Shown one piece after another: positions 33,197-43,080 of a stretch of 64,000 nt of DNA (position 1 is the first letter of the stretch; each line of letters starts with the position of its first letter). Below the pieces are notes generated by a model. It was given only the letters and a program-made list of their open reading frames with translations. It did not search any database and was not told the origin of the DNA. The DNA comes from Acidobacteriota bacterium (GTDB taxonomy: Bacteria; Acidobacteriota; Holophagae; Holophagales; Holophagaceae): assembly GCA_014189895.1 (NCBI GenBank), contig BJFQ01000003.1, positions 20,100 to 84,099 on the forward strand. The letters run 5' to 3'. The position numbers and the translations under genes are program-made.

Positions 33197-34209
33197 GGCG
33201 TTTCCTGATTGTTCAATTTCTTTTCTGCTTGAATCTTCCGATAGGCCTGAACAGCCTTGAGGTGATCCTCGAGTGTGGCTGAAAAAATATGAGTTCCATT
33301 ACCATCAGCTACAAAATAGAGTTCTTCAGTCGTCGAGGGTTTGGCAGCTGCTTGCATCGAAGGTAGGCCCGGTGAGCATATCGGTCCAGGAGGAAGTCCT
33401 GAAATGCGATAGGTATTATAGGGATGAGATCGCCTTAGGTCTGTTCCCCCAATGCGTAACGGGTTGGGTAATCCTAACTTGAATTTACTATATTGAACCG
33501 TTGGATCGCATTGGAGTGGGATTCCCTTCTTGAGGCGGTTGAGAAATACGCTTGCGATGCGCTCGCGTTCAGAATTCATCGTCGCTTCCGACTCGATTAG
33601 ACTGGCGAGAATAAGTGTTTCATAAGGTGAAAGGTCGTTCTTTATCTGCCGTGGAGGATAATATTTCTTGGAGCCTGCGACGAGCATCTTGATAATGTCG
33701 ACCGGCTCCATGGCGTGATTAATATAGTAAGTATTAGGTGCCAATAAGCCCTCCAGATTCCTGGCCAAAGGCTCGTTCGTCAAAAGAATGAGTTCGGGGT
33801 CCGTCCAGAGGGACCAAAATTGATCTTTCGGCACATAATCCTTGAGGACTTTCTCTATCTGCCAGCTATTTGTGCCCTCAGGGATAACGAGCTCGACAAA
33901 AGTGCTATGACCACCCCAAATGATGCTGATGATTTCGAATAGAGTTGCCCTAGGAGGAATTAGATATTCGCCTTCTTGGATCTTCCTAAAATCTACCTTA
34001 GCCCAAATTCGAATAAGCAGATCGGATTCGATAATACTCGATGACTTGAGATGGCGGATAACTTGAGAAGCGGACATCCCTTTCTTAACTAAGACAACTT
34101 GAGTTTCCATTAATTGATTTCTCTGCCGTAACAGCATTATTCCGACGGCTATGGCAATAGCGAGTATGCAGAGAGAGACTTTTATTAATTTAGAGGCATT
34201 TAAGGACAT
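33193..34209 (-). CDS. mltG: Endolytic murein transglycosylase MltG (YceG family)
   Basis: A 338-residue inner-membrane-anchored lytic transglycosylase that cuts nascent peptidoglycan strands and helps set glycan length. One N-terminal helix (about 10-26) is followed by a LysM-like region and the YceG domain. The catalytic glutamate lies in the LASLIESEA block (about residue 207). The conserved RRSHPYNTYRISGLPPGPI segment is near residue 265. It is divergent from the permease gene. Confidence 0.94.
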   Translation of the reverse strand: MSLNASKLIKVSLCILAIAIAVGIMLLRQRNQLMETQVVLVKKGMSASQVIRHLKSSSIIESDLLIRIWAKVDFRKIQEGEYLIPPRATLFEIISIIWGGHSTFVELVIPEGTNSWQIEKVLKDYVPKDQFWSLWTDPELILLTNEPLARNLEGLLAPNTYYINHAMEPVDIIKMLVAGSKKYYPPRQIKNDLSPYETLILASLIESEATMNSERERIASVFLNRLKKGIPLQCDPTVQYSKFKLGLPNPLRIGGTDLRRSHPYNTYRISGLPPGPICSPGLPSMQAAAKPSTTEELYFVADGNGTHIFSATLEDHLKAVQAYRKIQAEKKLNNQETP

Positions 34210-34263
34210 AATGATTTATTATCCCTTAGATAGACCCAAAGAACGATTGACTCGAGGTATTCA

Positions 34264-35679
34264 ATGGCTGAGCATACGTATCAAAGACACATGGGGCTTT
34301 TCTCTTCCATCATGTTGATTGCTGGATCCATGATTGGCTCCGGAGTCTTCATTGTTGCCGCCGATATGATCCGTATTGGACACACGGGTTCCTCGCTTCT
34401 ATTAGGGTGGCTACTGACGGGTGTTATCACGGTTCTATGTGCTTTATCTTTTGGCGAACTCGCAGGTATGTTTCCAAAGGCTGGAGGTCAATATTTCTAC
34501 ATTAAAGAAATTTATGGACCCATGACAGCTTTCACTTATGGATGGACCCTTTTTACAGTCATCGAATGCGGTACGATTGCAGCGGTCGCTGTAGGTTTTG
34601 GTAAATATCTAGGTACTTTCTTCCCGGGTATATCGGACACAGTATGGTTGGGCGCGCATATCCACATTGACCAAATAAACCTTTTCAATTTTATTACCCT
34701 TGGACCTTATGATATGGGTCTTACCCCCTCTAGGCTCTCGGGTGTCGTTATCATTGCTTTCTTGAGTGGGATTAATCTCTTAGGGGTTAAAGCTGGCTCA
34801 AGAATCCAAAATATTTTGACTGTCGTCAAAATTGCAAGTTTAGCGGTTCTTATTTTTTGGGGGCTTTATTCACAACCTCAAGTCCCTCCGGACTCAAGCC
34901 CACTTCCGTTCACCCAAGACTCGATCTATCACGGGTTGTTGATCAGCTTGCTTATTATGCAAACCGGCAGTCTTTTTAGCGCTACAGCTTGGGAATCAAT
35001 CACGTTTGTCTCTTCTGAAGTTAAAGACCCGAAACGCGTGATCCCACTCGCTCTTTTCATCGGGACAACTCTTGTCTGCGGGATCTATTTCATAGTCAAT
35101 TTGATCTATCTTAAATTCCTTGGACCAGTCGGTATTGCAACGGCTCCAAACGATCGGGTCGGAAGTTTGGCCCTGCAAACCATGATCGGATCTTCGGGGG
35201 CCTACTTAATGGCAGGTGGCATTTTAATAAGCATGTTTGGCTGCGTGAATGGAATCGTCTTATCCGGTGCCAGAGTCTACCAATCGATGGCCGAAGATGG
35301 CGTTTTCTTCAAAAGCGTTAAGGCTTTGAACAGTAATGGTGTCCCTGGGTACGGCTTGGCCTATCAAGCAATCTGGAGTTGCATCTTGACGCTCACAGGG
35401 ACCTACGGCCAACTCCTTGATTTTGTAATGTTTGCGGCAATACTATTTTTCTTTATCACTGTCGTGGGAGTGATAATTTTGCGCATCCGCAAACCGGAAT
35501 TAGAGCGACCGATCAAGGTAATTGGCTACCCCTTAACGCCGCTTCTATACCTTTTATTATCGGGATCAATCATGATTGCTCTATTGATCTTCAGGCCTAG
35601 TTATACCTGGCCCGGATTACTGATCGTATTGATGGGTATCCCGATCTACCTTCTAAGGCCAAAAGAACAACGGGCCTAG
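34264..35679 (+). CDS. APC-superfamily amino acid permease
   Basis: A 471-residue inner-membrane transporter with about twelve helices. The first helix carries IAGSMIGSGVFI, the signature of the APC fold's unwound helix. ALSFGELAGMFPKAGGQYFYIKE (residues about 60-83) is typical of the L-type/SLC7-like branch. The substrate is not shown, but basic or neutral amino acids are likely. It is transcribed alone and overlaps the convergent secA by four bases. Confidence 0.9.
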   Translation: MAEHTYQRHMGLFSSIMLIAGSMIGSGVFIVAADMIRIGHTGSSLLLGWLLTGVITVLCALSFGELAGMFPKAGGQYFYIKEIYGPMTAFTYGWTLFTVIECGTIAAVAVGFGKYLGTFFPGISDTVWLGAHIHIDQINLFNFITLGPYDMGLTPSRLSGVVIIAFLSGINLLGVKAGSRIQNILTVVKIASLAVLIFWGLYSQPQVPPDSSPLPFTQDSIYHGLLISLLIMQTGSLFSATAWESITFVSSEVKDPKRVIPLALFIGTTLVCGIYFIVNLIYLKFLGPVGIATAPNDRVGSLALQTMIGSSGAYLMAGGILISMFGCVNGIVLSGARVYQSMAEDGVFFKSVKALNSNGVPGYGLAYQAIWSCILTLTGTYGQLLDFVMFAAILFFFITVVGVIILRIRKPELERPIKVIGYPLTPLLYLLLSGSIMIALLIFRPSYTWPGLLIVLMGIPIYLLRPKEQRA

Positions 35680-38297
35680 TTTTCGTTATCAAGGCCACCC
35701 GCATTAAATCTCAGAATGCGTTTTACCTCGCTCTGTAACTGATCAGACGAGAGTTCATTCGTTCGACGCTTCGGTAGTGTTAGTTTGGGAAGTGTTTCTT
35801 GGGGCGATTCTTCCTGTGGTTCGACTCGGTAGAGATAAGTTATGATTTCATCCTCAAAGCCATAACGCATTTCTTGGAAATATTCGAAACTCTCCCTTTT
35901 GTACTCAACCAAAGGATCTTTTTGACCATACCCCCGGAATCCGATAGCTTCTTTTAGATGATCCATGACCAATAGATGTCGTTTCCAAGCTGCATCAATG
36001 ATCTGGATAATAGATACCTTTTCGTGCCACCGCAAGACTTCCATCCTAGGGAAGCGATTTTCTTTTTCATCGTATTTGGTTTTTATGGCATGACTAATTT
36101 GAGTCACTGCCGAGGAGGGATCTGATGGGAGGTGAAATAAATCAACGTCATGAGCCCCAAAGAGTTGCGTTAATCGCTCAGAGAAATGTTCGAGATTACG
36201 CGTAGCGACCGTAGTGCAGAATTGATGATAAAGGCCCTCGATAATCTCAAAAGATATCTGTTGAATGTAGTCCTTAGTATTTCCCTTAAGGATTTCATTT
36301 CTTAGGTTATAAAAATAGATTCGCTGTTTATTCATCACGTCATCATATTCGAGTAAGTGTTTTCGAATTTCGAAATGATGTGTCTCTACCCTCTTTTGAC
36401 TCTTTTCAATGGAGGAACTAACCATACGGCTTTCAATAGGCTCATCATCATTCAGGCCAAAAGCAGCCATCAGGGTTTTAATTCTCTCTCCGCCAAAGAT
36501 GCGCATTAAGTCATCTTCTAGACTCAAGAAGAATCGGGATGACCCGGGATCTCCTTGTCGACCTGCACGGCCTCGGAGCTGGTTATCGATACGTCGGCTC
36601 TCGTGTCTTTCGGTACCTAAAATATGGAGGCCTCCTAACCCAATAACTTCCTGTTTCTCTTTTTCCGTCTCTGTCTGAAGTCGGGCAAGAGTTTGTCGAT
36701 ACTCGAGGGTTTCCTGATTGTCTTGATCGTAAACATCTTTTTGGGACTGAAGGTGTTCCGTTTTGGCTAAAGCTTCAGGGTTACCTCCGAGGAGTATATC
36801 GGTTCCTCGGCCAGCCATATTGGTCGCAATGGTTACAGCCCCTTTTCGACCAGCCTGGGCGATAATCTCAGCCTCTTTTTCATGGTGCTTGGCATTGAGA
36901 ACGACATGACGAATATTCGCTTTTTTCAATTCTTTCGAGAGCATTTCGCTGCTTTCGATACTTGCAGTACCAATCAAGATGGGTTGTCCAATCTCGTTGA
37001 GTTTCTGGACTTCTGACACAATAGCCTTGATTTTAGAAGTGGCTGTAGCAAAAACCATATCGGAATAATCACCTCGGATCATAGGCTGATTAGTAGGGAT
37101 GACGATCACTTCAAGTTTATAAATTTGGTAAAATTCTTTGGCTTCAGTTTCTGCGGTTCCCGTCATTCCTGATAGGCGTTCATACATTCTGAAAAAGTTT
37201 TGGAAGGTCACAGTCGCTAAGGTTTGATTTTCGGCATTAACCTCTACGCCTTCTTTGGCTTCAATCGCTTGGTGGAGGCCGTTAGACCAACGACGTCCGG
37301 GCATAAGTCGTCCAGTGAACTCGTCAACAATGACCACTTCCTTGCCCTTCCCATCTGCTTTATTCGCCACCATATATTCTTTATCTCGGTGATACATATG
37401 ATGAGCAAGCAATGCCTGACTAAGTCCGTGAAGATGCTCAATATTTGTCGGGTCGTAAAGATTGCCAACCCCAAGTAGGTTCTCCGCTCGTCCAATACCG
37501 CTATCCGTTAGGACAACTTGACGATCTTTCTCTTCGATTTTGAAATCTGCATCAAGATTCAATTTGGGAACAATGGCGTCAATTTTATAGTATTTAGAGG
37601 TGTCTTCTTCGCTAGAGCCTGCAATAATCAGGGGGGTTCTTGCTTCGTCGATCAGGATACTGTCCACTTCGTCCACAATCGCAAAATGAAATCCGCGTTG
37701 GCAAAAATCAGAAAGATCCCATTTCATGTTGTCCCGAAGGTAGTCAAACCCTATTTCATTATTTGTGGCGTAGGTAATATCCTTGCCATAAGCCTCACGC
37801 CGCTGTTCGTCACTGAGGCCATGTTGAATAACCCCAACCGACAATCCGAGCCAAGTATAGAGACGGCCCATCCATTCAGCATCTCGACGAGCAAGGTAAT
37901 CATTAACGGTGACTAATTGGGCGCCTTTTCCTGTGAGCGCATTCAAATAAAGAGGTAGCGTCGCAGTAAGAGTCTTACCCTCTCCCGTTCGCATCTCTGC
38001 TATTTTGCCTTCATGGAGAACGATTCCGCCAATGAGCTGAACGTCAAAGTGTCGCATACGCAAAACTCGCCTAGAAGCTTCTCGCACAACAGCAAAAGCC
38101 TCGGGGAGGATGTCATCTAGTATTTTTCCTTGGCTTAGCAATTCCTTAAAGTAAGGTGTTTTAGCACGAAGATCTTGATCTGACAAGGACTGAATAGTCG
38201 GCTCAAATTGATTGACTAATTGGACAATTTTCCAGAGTCTTTTCAATTCTCGGTCATTTTTTGACCCAACAATTTTTTTGATTAAGTTGTCAAGCAT
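35676..38297 (-). CDS. secA: Preprotein translocase ATPase SecA, lacking the zinc tail
   Basis: An 873-residue SecA, the motor that pushes preproteins through SecYEG. Walker A is TGEGKT (104-109), and DEVDSILIDEARTPL forms the Walker B region near 210. GTDILLGGN and GGLHILGTERHESRRIDNQLRGRAGRQGD are clear. The C-terminal CxCx8C(H/C) zinc motif that binds SecB is absent; the protein ends in an acidic, Asn-rich tail. SecB-independent targeting is a fair inference. Confidence 0.98.
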   Translation of the reverse strand: MLDNLIKKIVGSKNDRELKRLWKIVQLVNQFEPTIQSLSDQDLRAKTPYFKELLSQGKILDDILPEAFAVVREASRRVLRMRHFDVQLIGGIVLHEGKIAEMRTGEGKTLTATLPLYLNALTGKGAQLVTVNDYLARRDAEWMGRLYTWLGLSVGVIQHGLSDEQRREAYGKDITYATNNEIGFDYLRDNMKWDLSDFCQRGFHFAIVDEVDSILIDEARTPLIIAGSSEEDTSKYYKIDAIVPKLNLDADFKIEEKDRQVVLTDSGIGRAENLLGVGNLYDPTNIEHLHGLSQALLAHHMYHRDKEYMVANKADGKGKEVVIVDEFTGRLMPGRRWSNGLHQAIEAKEGVEVNAENQTLATVTFQNFFRMYERLSGMTGTAETEAKEFYQIYKLEVIVIPTNQPMIRGDYSDMVFATATSKIKAIVSEVQKLNEIGQPILIGTASIESSEMLSKELKKANIRHVVLNAKHHEKEAEIIAQAGRKGAVTIATNMAGRGTDILLGGNPEALAKTEHLQSQKDVYDQDNQETLEYRQTLARLQTETEKEKQEVIGLGGLHILGTERHESRRIDNQLRGRAGRQGDPGSSRFFLSLEDDLMRIFGGERIKTLMAAFGLNDDEPIESRMVSSSIEKSQKRVETHHFEIRKHLLEYDDVMNKQRIYFYNLRNEILKGNTKDYIQQISFEIIEGLYHQFCTTVATRNLEHFSERLTQLFGAHDVDLFHLPSDPSSAVTQISHAIKTKYDEKENRFPRMEVLRWHEKVSIIQIIDAAWKRHLLVMDHLKEAIGFRGYGQKDPLVEYKRESFEYFQEMRYGFEDEIITYLYRVEPQEESPQETLPKLTLPKRRTNELSSDQLQSEVKRILRFNAGGLDNEN

Positions 38298-38469
38298 TGT
38301 CTAGTGAACTTTCACGGAATATTAGGATCTTTAAGTGTATCGCTAAATCGATCTTGCGGCTCGATCGAAAGTGGCTTAATGGCCTCTAGACTTAGCCTCT
38401 TTCGCTAGAGCAACTTCCCATGCTGATCGAAATCTGCGAAAATTAAATTGAATCTACGGGAGAACCAAA

Positions 38470-38889
38470 ATGGCTCGAGAAAGAACGTTCGCGATCATTA
38501 AGCCCGATGCTGTGGCCGCAGGTGTCTCCGGACAGATTATTCAAGCCATCGAGGATTCGGGTCTTAAGATTATCGGTCTTAAAAGAATGCGTCTAACGAC
38601 AACGATCTGCCAGGGCTTTTATCACGAACACATAAGCAAAGGCTTTTATGCTGAGTTGGAAGCATTCATGACAGAAGGACCTGTCGTTTTAATGTGCCTC
38701 TCGGGAGATGATGCCATCAAGAGATGGAGAGATTTAATGGGCCCCACAAATCCATCGAATGCTAGCGAAGGAACCCTCAGAAAGCGATTTGGGACTTCCA
38801 TTGGACGCAATGCGACACATGGATCGGATTCACTTACTAGCGCAGCCTTCGAAGTTTCTTATTTCTTCAATTCCTTCGAGCTGAATTAA
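38470..38889 (+). CDS. ndk: Nucleoside diphosphate kinase
   Basis: A 139-residue enzyme that balances NTP pools by phosphate transfer. The catalytic His117 lies in RNATHGSDS, and TFAIIKPDAV opens the protein. The gene is divergent from secA across 172 bases in which I recognise no firm promoter, and it overlaps the convergent proS by four bases. The length is normal. Confidence 0.97.
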   Translation: MARERTFAIIKPDAVAAGVSGQIIQAIEDSGLKIIGLKRMRLTTTICQGFYHEHISKGFYAELEAFMTEGPVVLMCLSGDDAIKRWRDLMGPTNPSNASEGTLRKRFGTSIGRNATHGSDSLTSAAFEVSYFFNSFELN

Positions 38890-40640
38890 AATAAACTCTT
38901 GTTGAGCTCGAGAATCTTGGCTTGAAGTCCATCTATGGACAATTTGTGAACTTCTTTCGTTTTGCGATTACGAATTTCTACGATTCCTTCTTTCAACCCC
39001 TTGGAACCAACGGTAATTCGATAAGGAAGTCCTAGAAGATCCGCATCTTTGAATTTTGCTCCAGGGCTCAGAGCCGATCGATCATCAATCAAAAACTCGA
39101 TGCCTTCTTTTTTTAGAAAAACTTCAAGACCTTCGACCACTGAGGAAGTTTCGGTATTATCTGAGTCTAGATTGAGTAGATGGAAGTGATAGGGAGCAAT
39201 CGATGCTGGCCAGATGATTCCATCTGCGTCATGGTTTTGTTCGATGGCTGCTGCAACTGTTCGGGTGATACCAATGCCATAGCAACCCATCACCATTGGT
39301 TTATCTTTTCCGTTCATATCCAAAAAATTACATTTCATAGGAAGAGAATATTTGAGACCTAATTTAAACACTTGCCCCACTTCAATGCCCCTAAACGCCA
39401 GATACGTTCCCTCGTCGCATCGAGTGCATCGATCTTTAGCCTCTGCATTGCGTATATCGCCCCAATGAAGATTCTTGATGTCGCGTTCGGGTGTAAAGCC
39501 AAAATGATGGAAATCCGTTTTATTAGCACCACAAGTTAAACCCGTTTGACCTTTTAGTTGGTGATCCACAATGAAGTTGACTTGATCTAAACCGACAGGG
39601 CCCATAAAGCCCGACTTGCATTGAGTCATAGCTTCGGCAGCTTTTAACTCTAGGGGCTCAATGGATTGGGCTCTAATGGCGTTTTTCATTTTGACTAGAT
39701 TGAGCTCGTGAGATCCGGCAATCACCGCTCCCCAAACCGATTCAGAATTTGAATGATCAACCACTTTCATGAGGTAAAGCTTAGTAGTTTGCTCCAAGGG
39801 CATCCCTTGGGGATGGTCGCCGTCGACCATATGACGAGCTTGCTCAACTTGGCCCAAGATGCCTGGCGTAGAGAAATAAGAGGGTTTTAACGGCGTAGGG
39901 TTTTCGTTAGTTACCGGAAGTAGTCGACATTCTGTTTTTTCTAAATTAGACGTATAGTCACAATGACTACAGCTGAGAATGGCATCTTCCCCGCTTTCGG
40001 CTAAAACGTGGAACTCATGGGTGAAGGACCCTCCGATAGCTCCGCTGTCTGCTTCCACGGGTCGGAACGCCAAACCCACTCGAGTAAAAATACGTTTATA
40101 TGTCTCAAACATATTCCAGTATTCTTTATCGCAATCCGTGTCGTCAACATGGAAGGAGTAGCCGTCCTTCATGATGAATTCTCGACCACGCAGAAGACCA
40201 AAACGGGGTCGAATCTCATCTCTAAACTTGGTCTGAATCTGAAAGACGTTGATCGGAAGCTGTTTGTAACTCTTGATGGTCTTGCGAACCATATCCGTAA
40301 CAACCTCTTCGTGGGTGGGACCTAAGCAGAAATCATTCTCCTTTCGGTCCTTGAACCGCAAGAGCTCCTTCCCATAGGCACCCCAACGTCCACTTTCTAC
40401 CCAAAGATCAGAAGGTTGGACAAAAGGCATCAGCAGTTCTTGGCAACCTGATTTCTCCAATTCCTCCCTAACGATTGATTCAAATTTCTGAATAGCCCTA
40501 AAAAGCAAGGGGAAATAGCTATAGACCCCCGAAGAAAGTTTTAAGAGCATGCCTGATCGCATCATCAGTTGATGACTGACAACCTCGGCATCCTTAGGAA
40601 CTTCGCGGTGGGTTTGGAATAAGAATTTAGATTGGCGCAT
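38886..40640 (-). CDS. proS: Prolyl-tRNA synthetase, bacterial type with editing domain
   Basis: A 584-residue class II synthetase. Motif 1 lies near FPLLFRAIQKFESIVREELEKSG, motif 2 near TKFRDEIRPRFGLLRGREF (142-160) and motif 3 near VMGCYGIGITRTV (447-459). The ~180-residue insertion domain between motifs 2 and 3, which edits alanyl-tRNA-Pro, is present. The C-terminal anticodon-binding domain follows. It lies five bases downstream of the YqeY-type gene. Confidence 0.96.
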   Translation of the reverse strand: MRQSKFLFQTHREVPKDAEVVSHQLMMRSGMLLKLSSGVYSYFPLLFRAIQKFESIVREELEKSGCQELLMPFVQPSDLWVESGRWGAYGKELLRFKDRKENDFCLGPTHEEVVTDMVRKTIKSYKQLPINVFQIQTKFRDEIRPRFGLLRGREFIMKDGYSFHVDDTDCDKEYWNMFETYKRIFTRVGLAFRPVEADSGAIGGSFTHEFHVLAESGEDAILSCSHCDYTSNLEKTECRLLPVTNENPTPLKPSYFSTPGILGQVEQARHMVDGDHPQGMPLEQTTKLYLMKVVDHSNSESVWGAVIAGSHELNLVKMKNAIRAQSIEPLELKAAEAMTQCKSGFMGPVGLDQVNFIVDHQLKGQTGLTCGANKTDFHHFGFTPERDIKNLHWGDIRNAEAKDRCTRCDEGTYLAFRGIEVGQVFKLGLKYSLPMKCNFLDMNGKDKPMVMGCYGIGITRTVAAAIEQNHDADGIIWPASIAPYHFHLLNLDSDNTETSSVVEGLEVFLKKEGIEFLIDDRSALSPGAKFKDADLLGLPYRITVGSKGLKEGIVEIRNRKTKEVHKLSIDGLQAKILELNKSLF

Positions 40641-40645
40641 AGATT

Positions 40646-41098
40646 TTATGAAGCCAGAAGTTGTGCAACAAGAGAGCTTGCTAATTTACCATCATAGTTT
40701 CCTGCATATTCAGACTGCAAATATTTCATGACTTTCCCGAGATCCTTAGCATTTTGGGCTTGGGTGGCTGTGATGGCTGACTGAATAGCTTGACGCAACT
40801 CCCCTTCACTCATTTGCTTAGGTAAATAGATTTGAAGCATGTCGATTTCCTCTTGTTCTACTGCGGCTCGCTCGTGTTGTCCAACAGACTTAAATTGATC
40901 GATGCTGTCTTGCCGAGACTTAACAAGTCTTTTAACCACAGCCAAGGACTCTAGAGGGGGAAGCTCTCCCTGGGGCCCTAGTCCCTTCGCAATGCTTTCA
41001 TTTCTGAGGGCTGATACCACCATGCGAAGTACTTGGACATGCATAGTATTTTTTTCGAGCATGGCTTTTTTTAAGTCGGCTTGGATTTGATTCAGCAT
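40646..41098 (-). CDS. GatB/YqeY-domain protein
   Basis: A 150-residue helical protein of the YqeY family, related to the C-terminal tRNA-binding tail of GatB. Its function is not established. The family pattern is visible in RMVVSALRNESIAKG, EEIDMLQIYLPKQMSE and the final GKVMKYLQSEYAGNYDG. It sits directly before proS and is probably co-transcribed. Confidence 0.92.
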   Translation of the reverse strand: MLNQIQADLKKAMLEKNTMHVQVLRMVVSALRNESIAKGLGPQGELPPLESLAVVKRLVKSRQDSIDQFKSVGQHERAAVEQEEIDMLQIYLPKQMSEGELRQAIQSAITATQAQNAKDLGKVMKYLQSEYAGNYDGKLASSLVAQLLAS

Positions 41099-41181
41099 AA
41101 AGTCCCTTCGCGTAACCCACGGTCACGCCCTCTTTAGGTTATCCCAAGGGCCTTAATAAGTTTCCAAATTACCCAAGTAAC

Positions 41182-41436
41182 TTAGATTTTATTGTATTTA
41201 ATCACTTCAACGGGGCATCCTGCCGCCGCAGCAATAATGCTGTCTTCTAGAGAAGTTTGAAGGTCTGAATTGAGTTCAGCTTTTTCATCGCGATTTTCTG
41301 ATTCTACGCCATCTTGGCGGACACCATCACGGATGGTACAGGTAGTATCCGTCACATGAAAAACATCAGGACATTCTGCTTCACATGCATTGCAAACAAT
41401 ACAACCTTCTTCGATCCAAACTGAGGTAATAGCCAT
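41182..41436 (-). CDS. Single-cluster [4Fe-4S] ferredoxin with acidic insertion
   Basis: An 84-residue electron carrier. Cys12, Cys15 and Cys18 plus the distal Cys74 (GCPVEVI) should bind one [4Fe-4S] cluster. Cys22 and Cys33 are extra; in Pyrococcus-type ferredoxin a comparable pair forms a disulfide. An acidic, charged stretch (about 40-62, rich in Glu and Asp) separates the two halves, unlike the compact 60-residue members. The redox partner is unknown. It is divergent from thiL. Confidence 0.9.
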   Translation of the reverse strand: MAITSVWIEEGCIVCNACEAECPDVFHVTDTTCTIRDGVRQDGVESENRDEKAELNSDLQTSLEDSIIAAAAGCPVEVIKYNKI

Positions 41437-41520
41437 GTCTGCTCCTAGGACATTATCATTTTATCGAAATTTTAGATTTTTTTCTCATTAGTTTTTTCCA
41501 GATGGAGTCAAGATAACATC

Positions 41521-42426
41521 ATGGTGCAGTGGACAGAAAACTCTATTATTCAGAAGATGAGAGGCCTTCTGCCTGGCGGGGAATTATTAAGCGATGATTG
41601 CGGTGTCCTTCCAGTGGAATCTAGACAAAAAATCGTGGTCTCAACGGACTCAATGCAAGAAGAGACGCATTTCAGGCTTGATTGGCATCCCCCTCATCTT
41701 CTCGCTAGAAAACTTTTAAAAATTAACCTCTCTGACGTTGATGCCTCCGGGGGTACCCCCTATGCATTTACTTTCAACTTTGGCTTACCTCCTCATCTTG
41801 AAGAAACGTGGATCGATACTTTTTTAAGAAGCTTGGGTGACTGCGCTCGCGAACATTCGGTTAAGGTGATCGGGGGTGATACCTTTGGAAGTCCTCGAGG
41901 CCTCCATTTGACTGCTACGGTTTTTGGATATGCTGATCGGTATTTGACCCGGCTGGGGATAGAAGTCGGTGACAATATTTACGTCGACGGCCCCCTGGGA
42001 CTCAGTGACCAAGGATTAAGTGCCTTACGAGCGGGTGAACGCTGGGATTTAGAATCCACCAGCTCTGCCCTTTTGCAGCACCTAGATCCTAAAGTCAACA
42101 TCGGGCTCGGCGTGGCCTTAGCAAAGATCCCACAGGTGCACGTTTGCATGGATGTATCTGACGGACTATCAAAGGACTTAGGGATTCTAGCTGAAATGAA
42201 TCAAAAGACGATCCGCCTCGTTCGATCCTTTAGCGATTCAGAACTTCACGGAGGAGAGGATTATCTCCGATTATTTGCCTCATCGCTATCGTTAGAAGAA
42301 TTGAGCCAACGTTTCCCTTTCCCTTTTCAACAAATTGCACAAGTAGAGCCACTTCAGGGCTCTTTTTTGGTCGATTCATTGGGGTCAAAGGTTGAAAACT
42401 ATACCTTTAACCATTTTCAAAAATGA
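41521..42426 (+). CDS. thiL: Thiamine-monophosphate kinase
   Basis: A 301-residue enzyme of the PurM/ThiL fold that phosphorylates thiamine monophosphate to the active diphosphate. It has GDDCGVL-like SDDCGVLP (residues 21-28), the STDSMQEETHF metal-binding block (40-50), DVDASGGTP, GGDTF and DVSDGLSKDL. It is slightly shorter than E. coli ThiL (325). It heads a short plus-strand run with recR; thiD lies 1.5 kb away. Confidence 0.95.
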   Translation: MVQWTENSIIQKMRGLLPGGELLSDDCGVLPVESRQKIVVSTDSMQEETHFRLDWHPPHLLARKLLKINLSDVDASGGTPYAFTFNFGLPPHLEETWIDTFLRSLGDCAREHSVKVIGGDTFGSPRGLHLTATVFGYADRYLTRLGIEVGDNIYVDGPLGLSDQGLSALRAGERWDLESTSSALLQHLDPKVNIGLGVALAKIPQVHVCMDVSDGLSKDLGILAEMNQKTIRLVRSFSDSELHGGEDYLRLFASSLSLEELSQRFPFPFQQIAQVEPLQGSFLVDSLGSKVENYTFNHFQK

Positions 42427-42483
42427 TTCATACACTATAAACTTTGAAACAGGCTCACCGCCCATTGAAGGCCTCTATCCTTT

Positions 42484-43080
42484 ATGAAATTACCCCAAGC
42501 GCTTGAGTCCGTTGTTGAAGCCCTTCAATCCCTTCCGGGAGTGGGTCGTAAATCAGCCCAACGAATGGTGATTTCTCTCCTGAAAGATGGGGCTTCATCA
42601 ATGAGCCGTCTGGGATCGGTGCTCAGCGATGCTTCTCAAAAATTATGTTTTTGTAGTCTCTGTGGGGGTTTTGCAGATCAGAAGATCTGTGCGATCTGTT
42701 CCGATGAAAAACGAGACGCCTCTCTACTTCTCATAGTGGCTGAAGCGTCCAACATATTAACGATTGAGAAGTCTGAAATATACAAAGGCCACTATCACGC
42801 TCTAGGAGGACTCATTTCGCCGCTCAAGGGGGTGGGACCACAACACCTGCGAATCAAAGAACTAGAAGCCCGTCTCCTTGGTCATCCCTACCAAGAAATT
42901 ATCGTTGCAACTAATCCTACAGTAGACGGTGAATCTACCGCTTCTTGGCTCGTCAAAAATCTTAAATCGTCGGGCATTACAGTTAGCCGCATCGCTCTTG
43001 GACTTCCTTTTGGAAGTGACATTGAATATGCCGATGAATTAACCTTGGGTCAGTCGATTCAAGGACGCACTAAACTTTAG
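42484..43080 (+). CDS. recR: Recombination mediator RecR
   Basis: A 198-residue protein of the RecFOR pathway that helps load RecA on gapped DNA. It has the helix-hairpin-helix LPGVGRKSAQRMV (18-30), the zinc finger formed by Cys56, Cys59, Cys68 and Cys71, and a Toprim domain beginning LLLIVAEASN. It overlaps truA tail to tail by 11 bases. dnaX and the YbaB gene, common neighbours, are not here. Confidence 0.96.
   Translation: MKLPQALESVVEALQSLPGVGRKSAQRMVISLLKDGASSMSRLGSVLSDASQKLCFCSLCGGFADQKICAICSDEKRDASLLLIVAEASNILTIEKSEIYKGHYHALGGLISPLKGVGPQHLRIKELEARLLGHPYQEIIVATNPTVDGESTASWLVKNLKSSGITVSRIALGLPFGSDIEYADELTLGQSIQGRTKL

Noticed and set aside
37518..37916. 132-codon plus-strand frame inside secA
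   Set aside because: The opposite strand encodes the conserved SecA motor; this frame is an antisense shadow.
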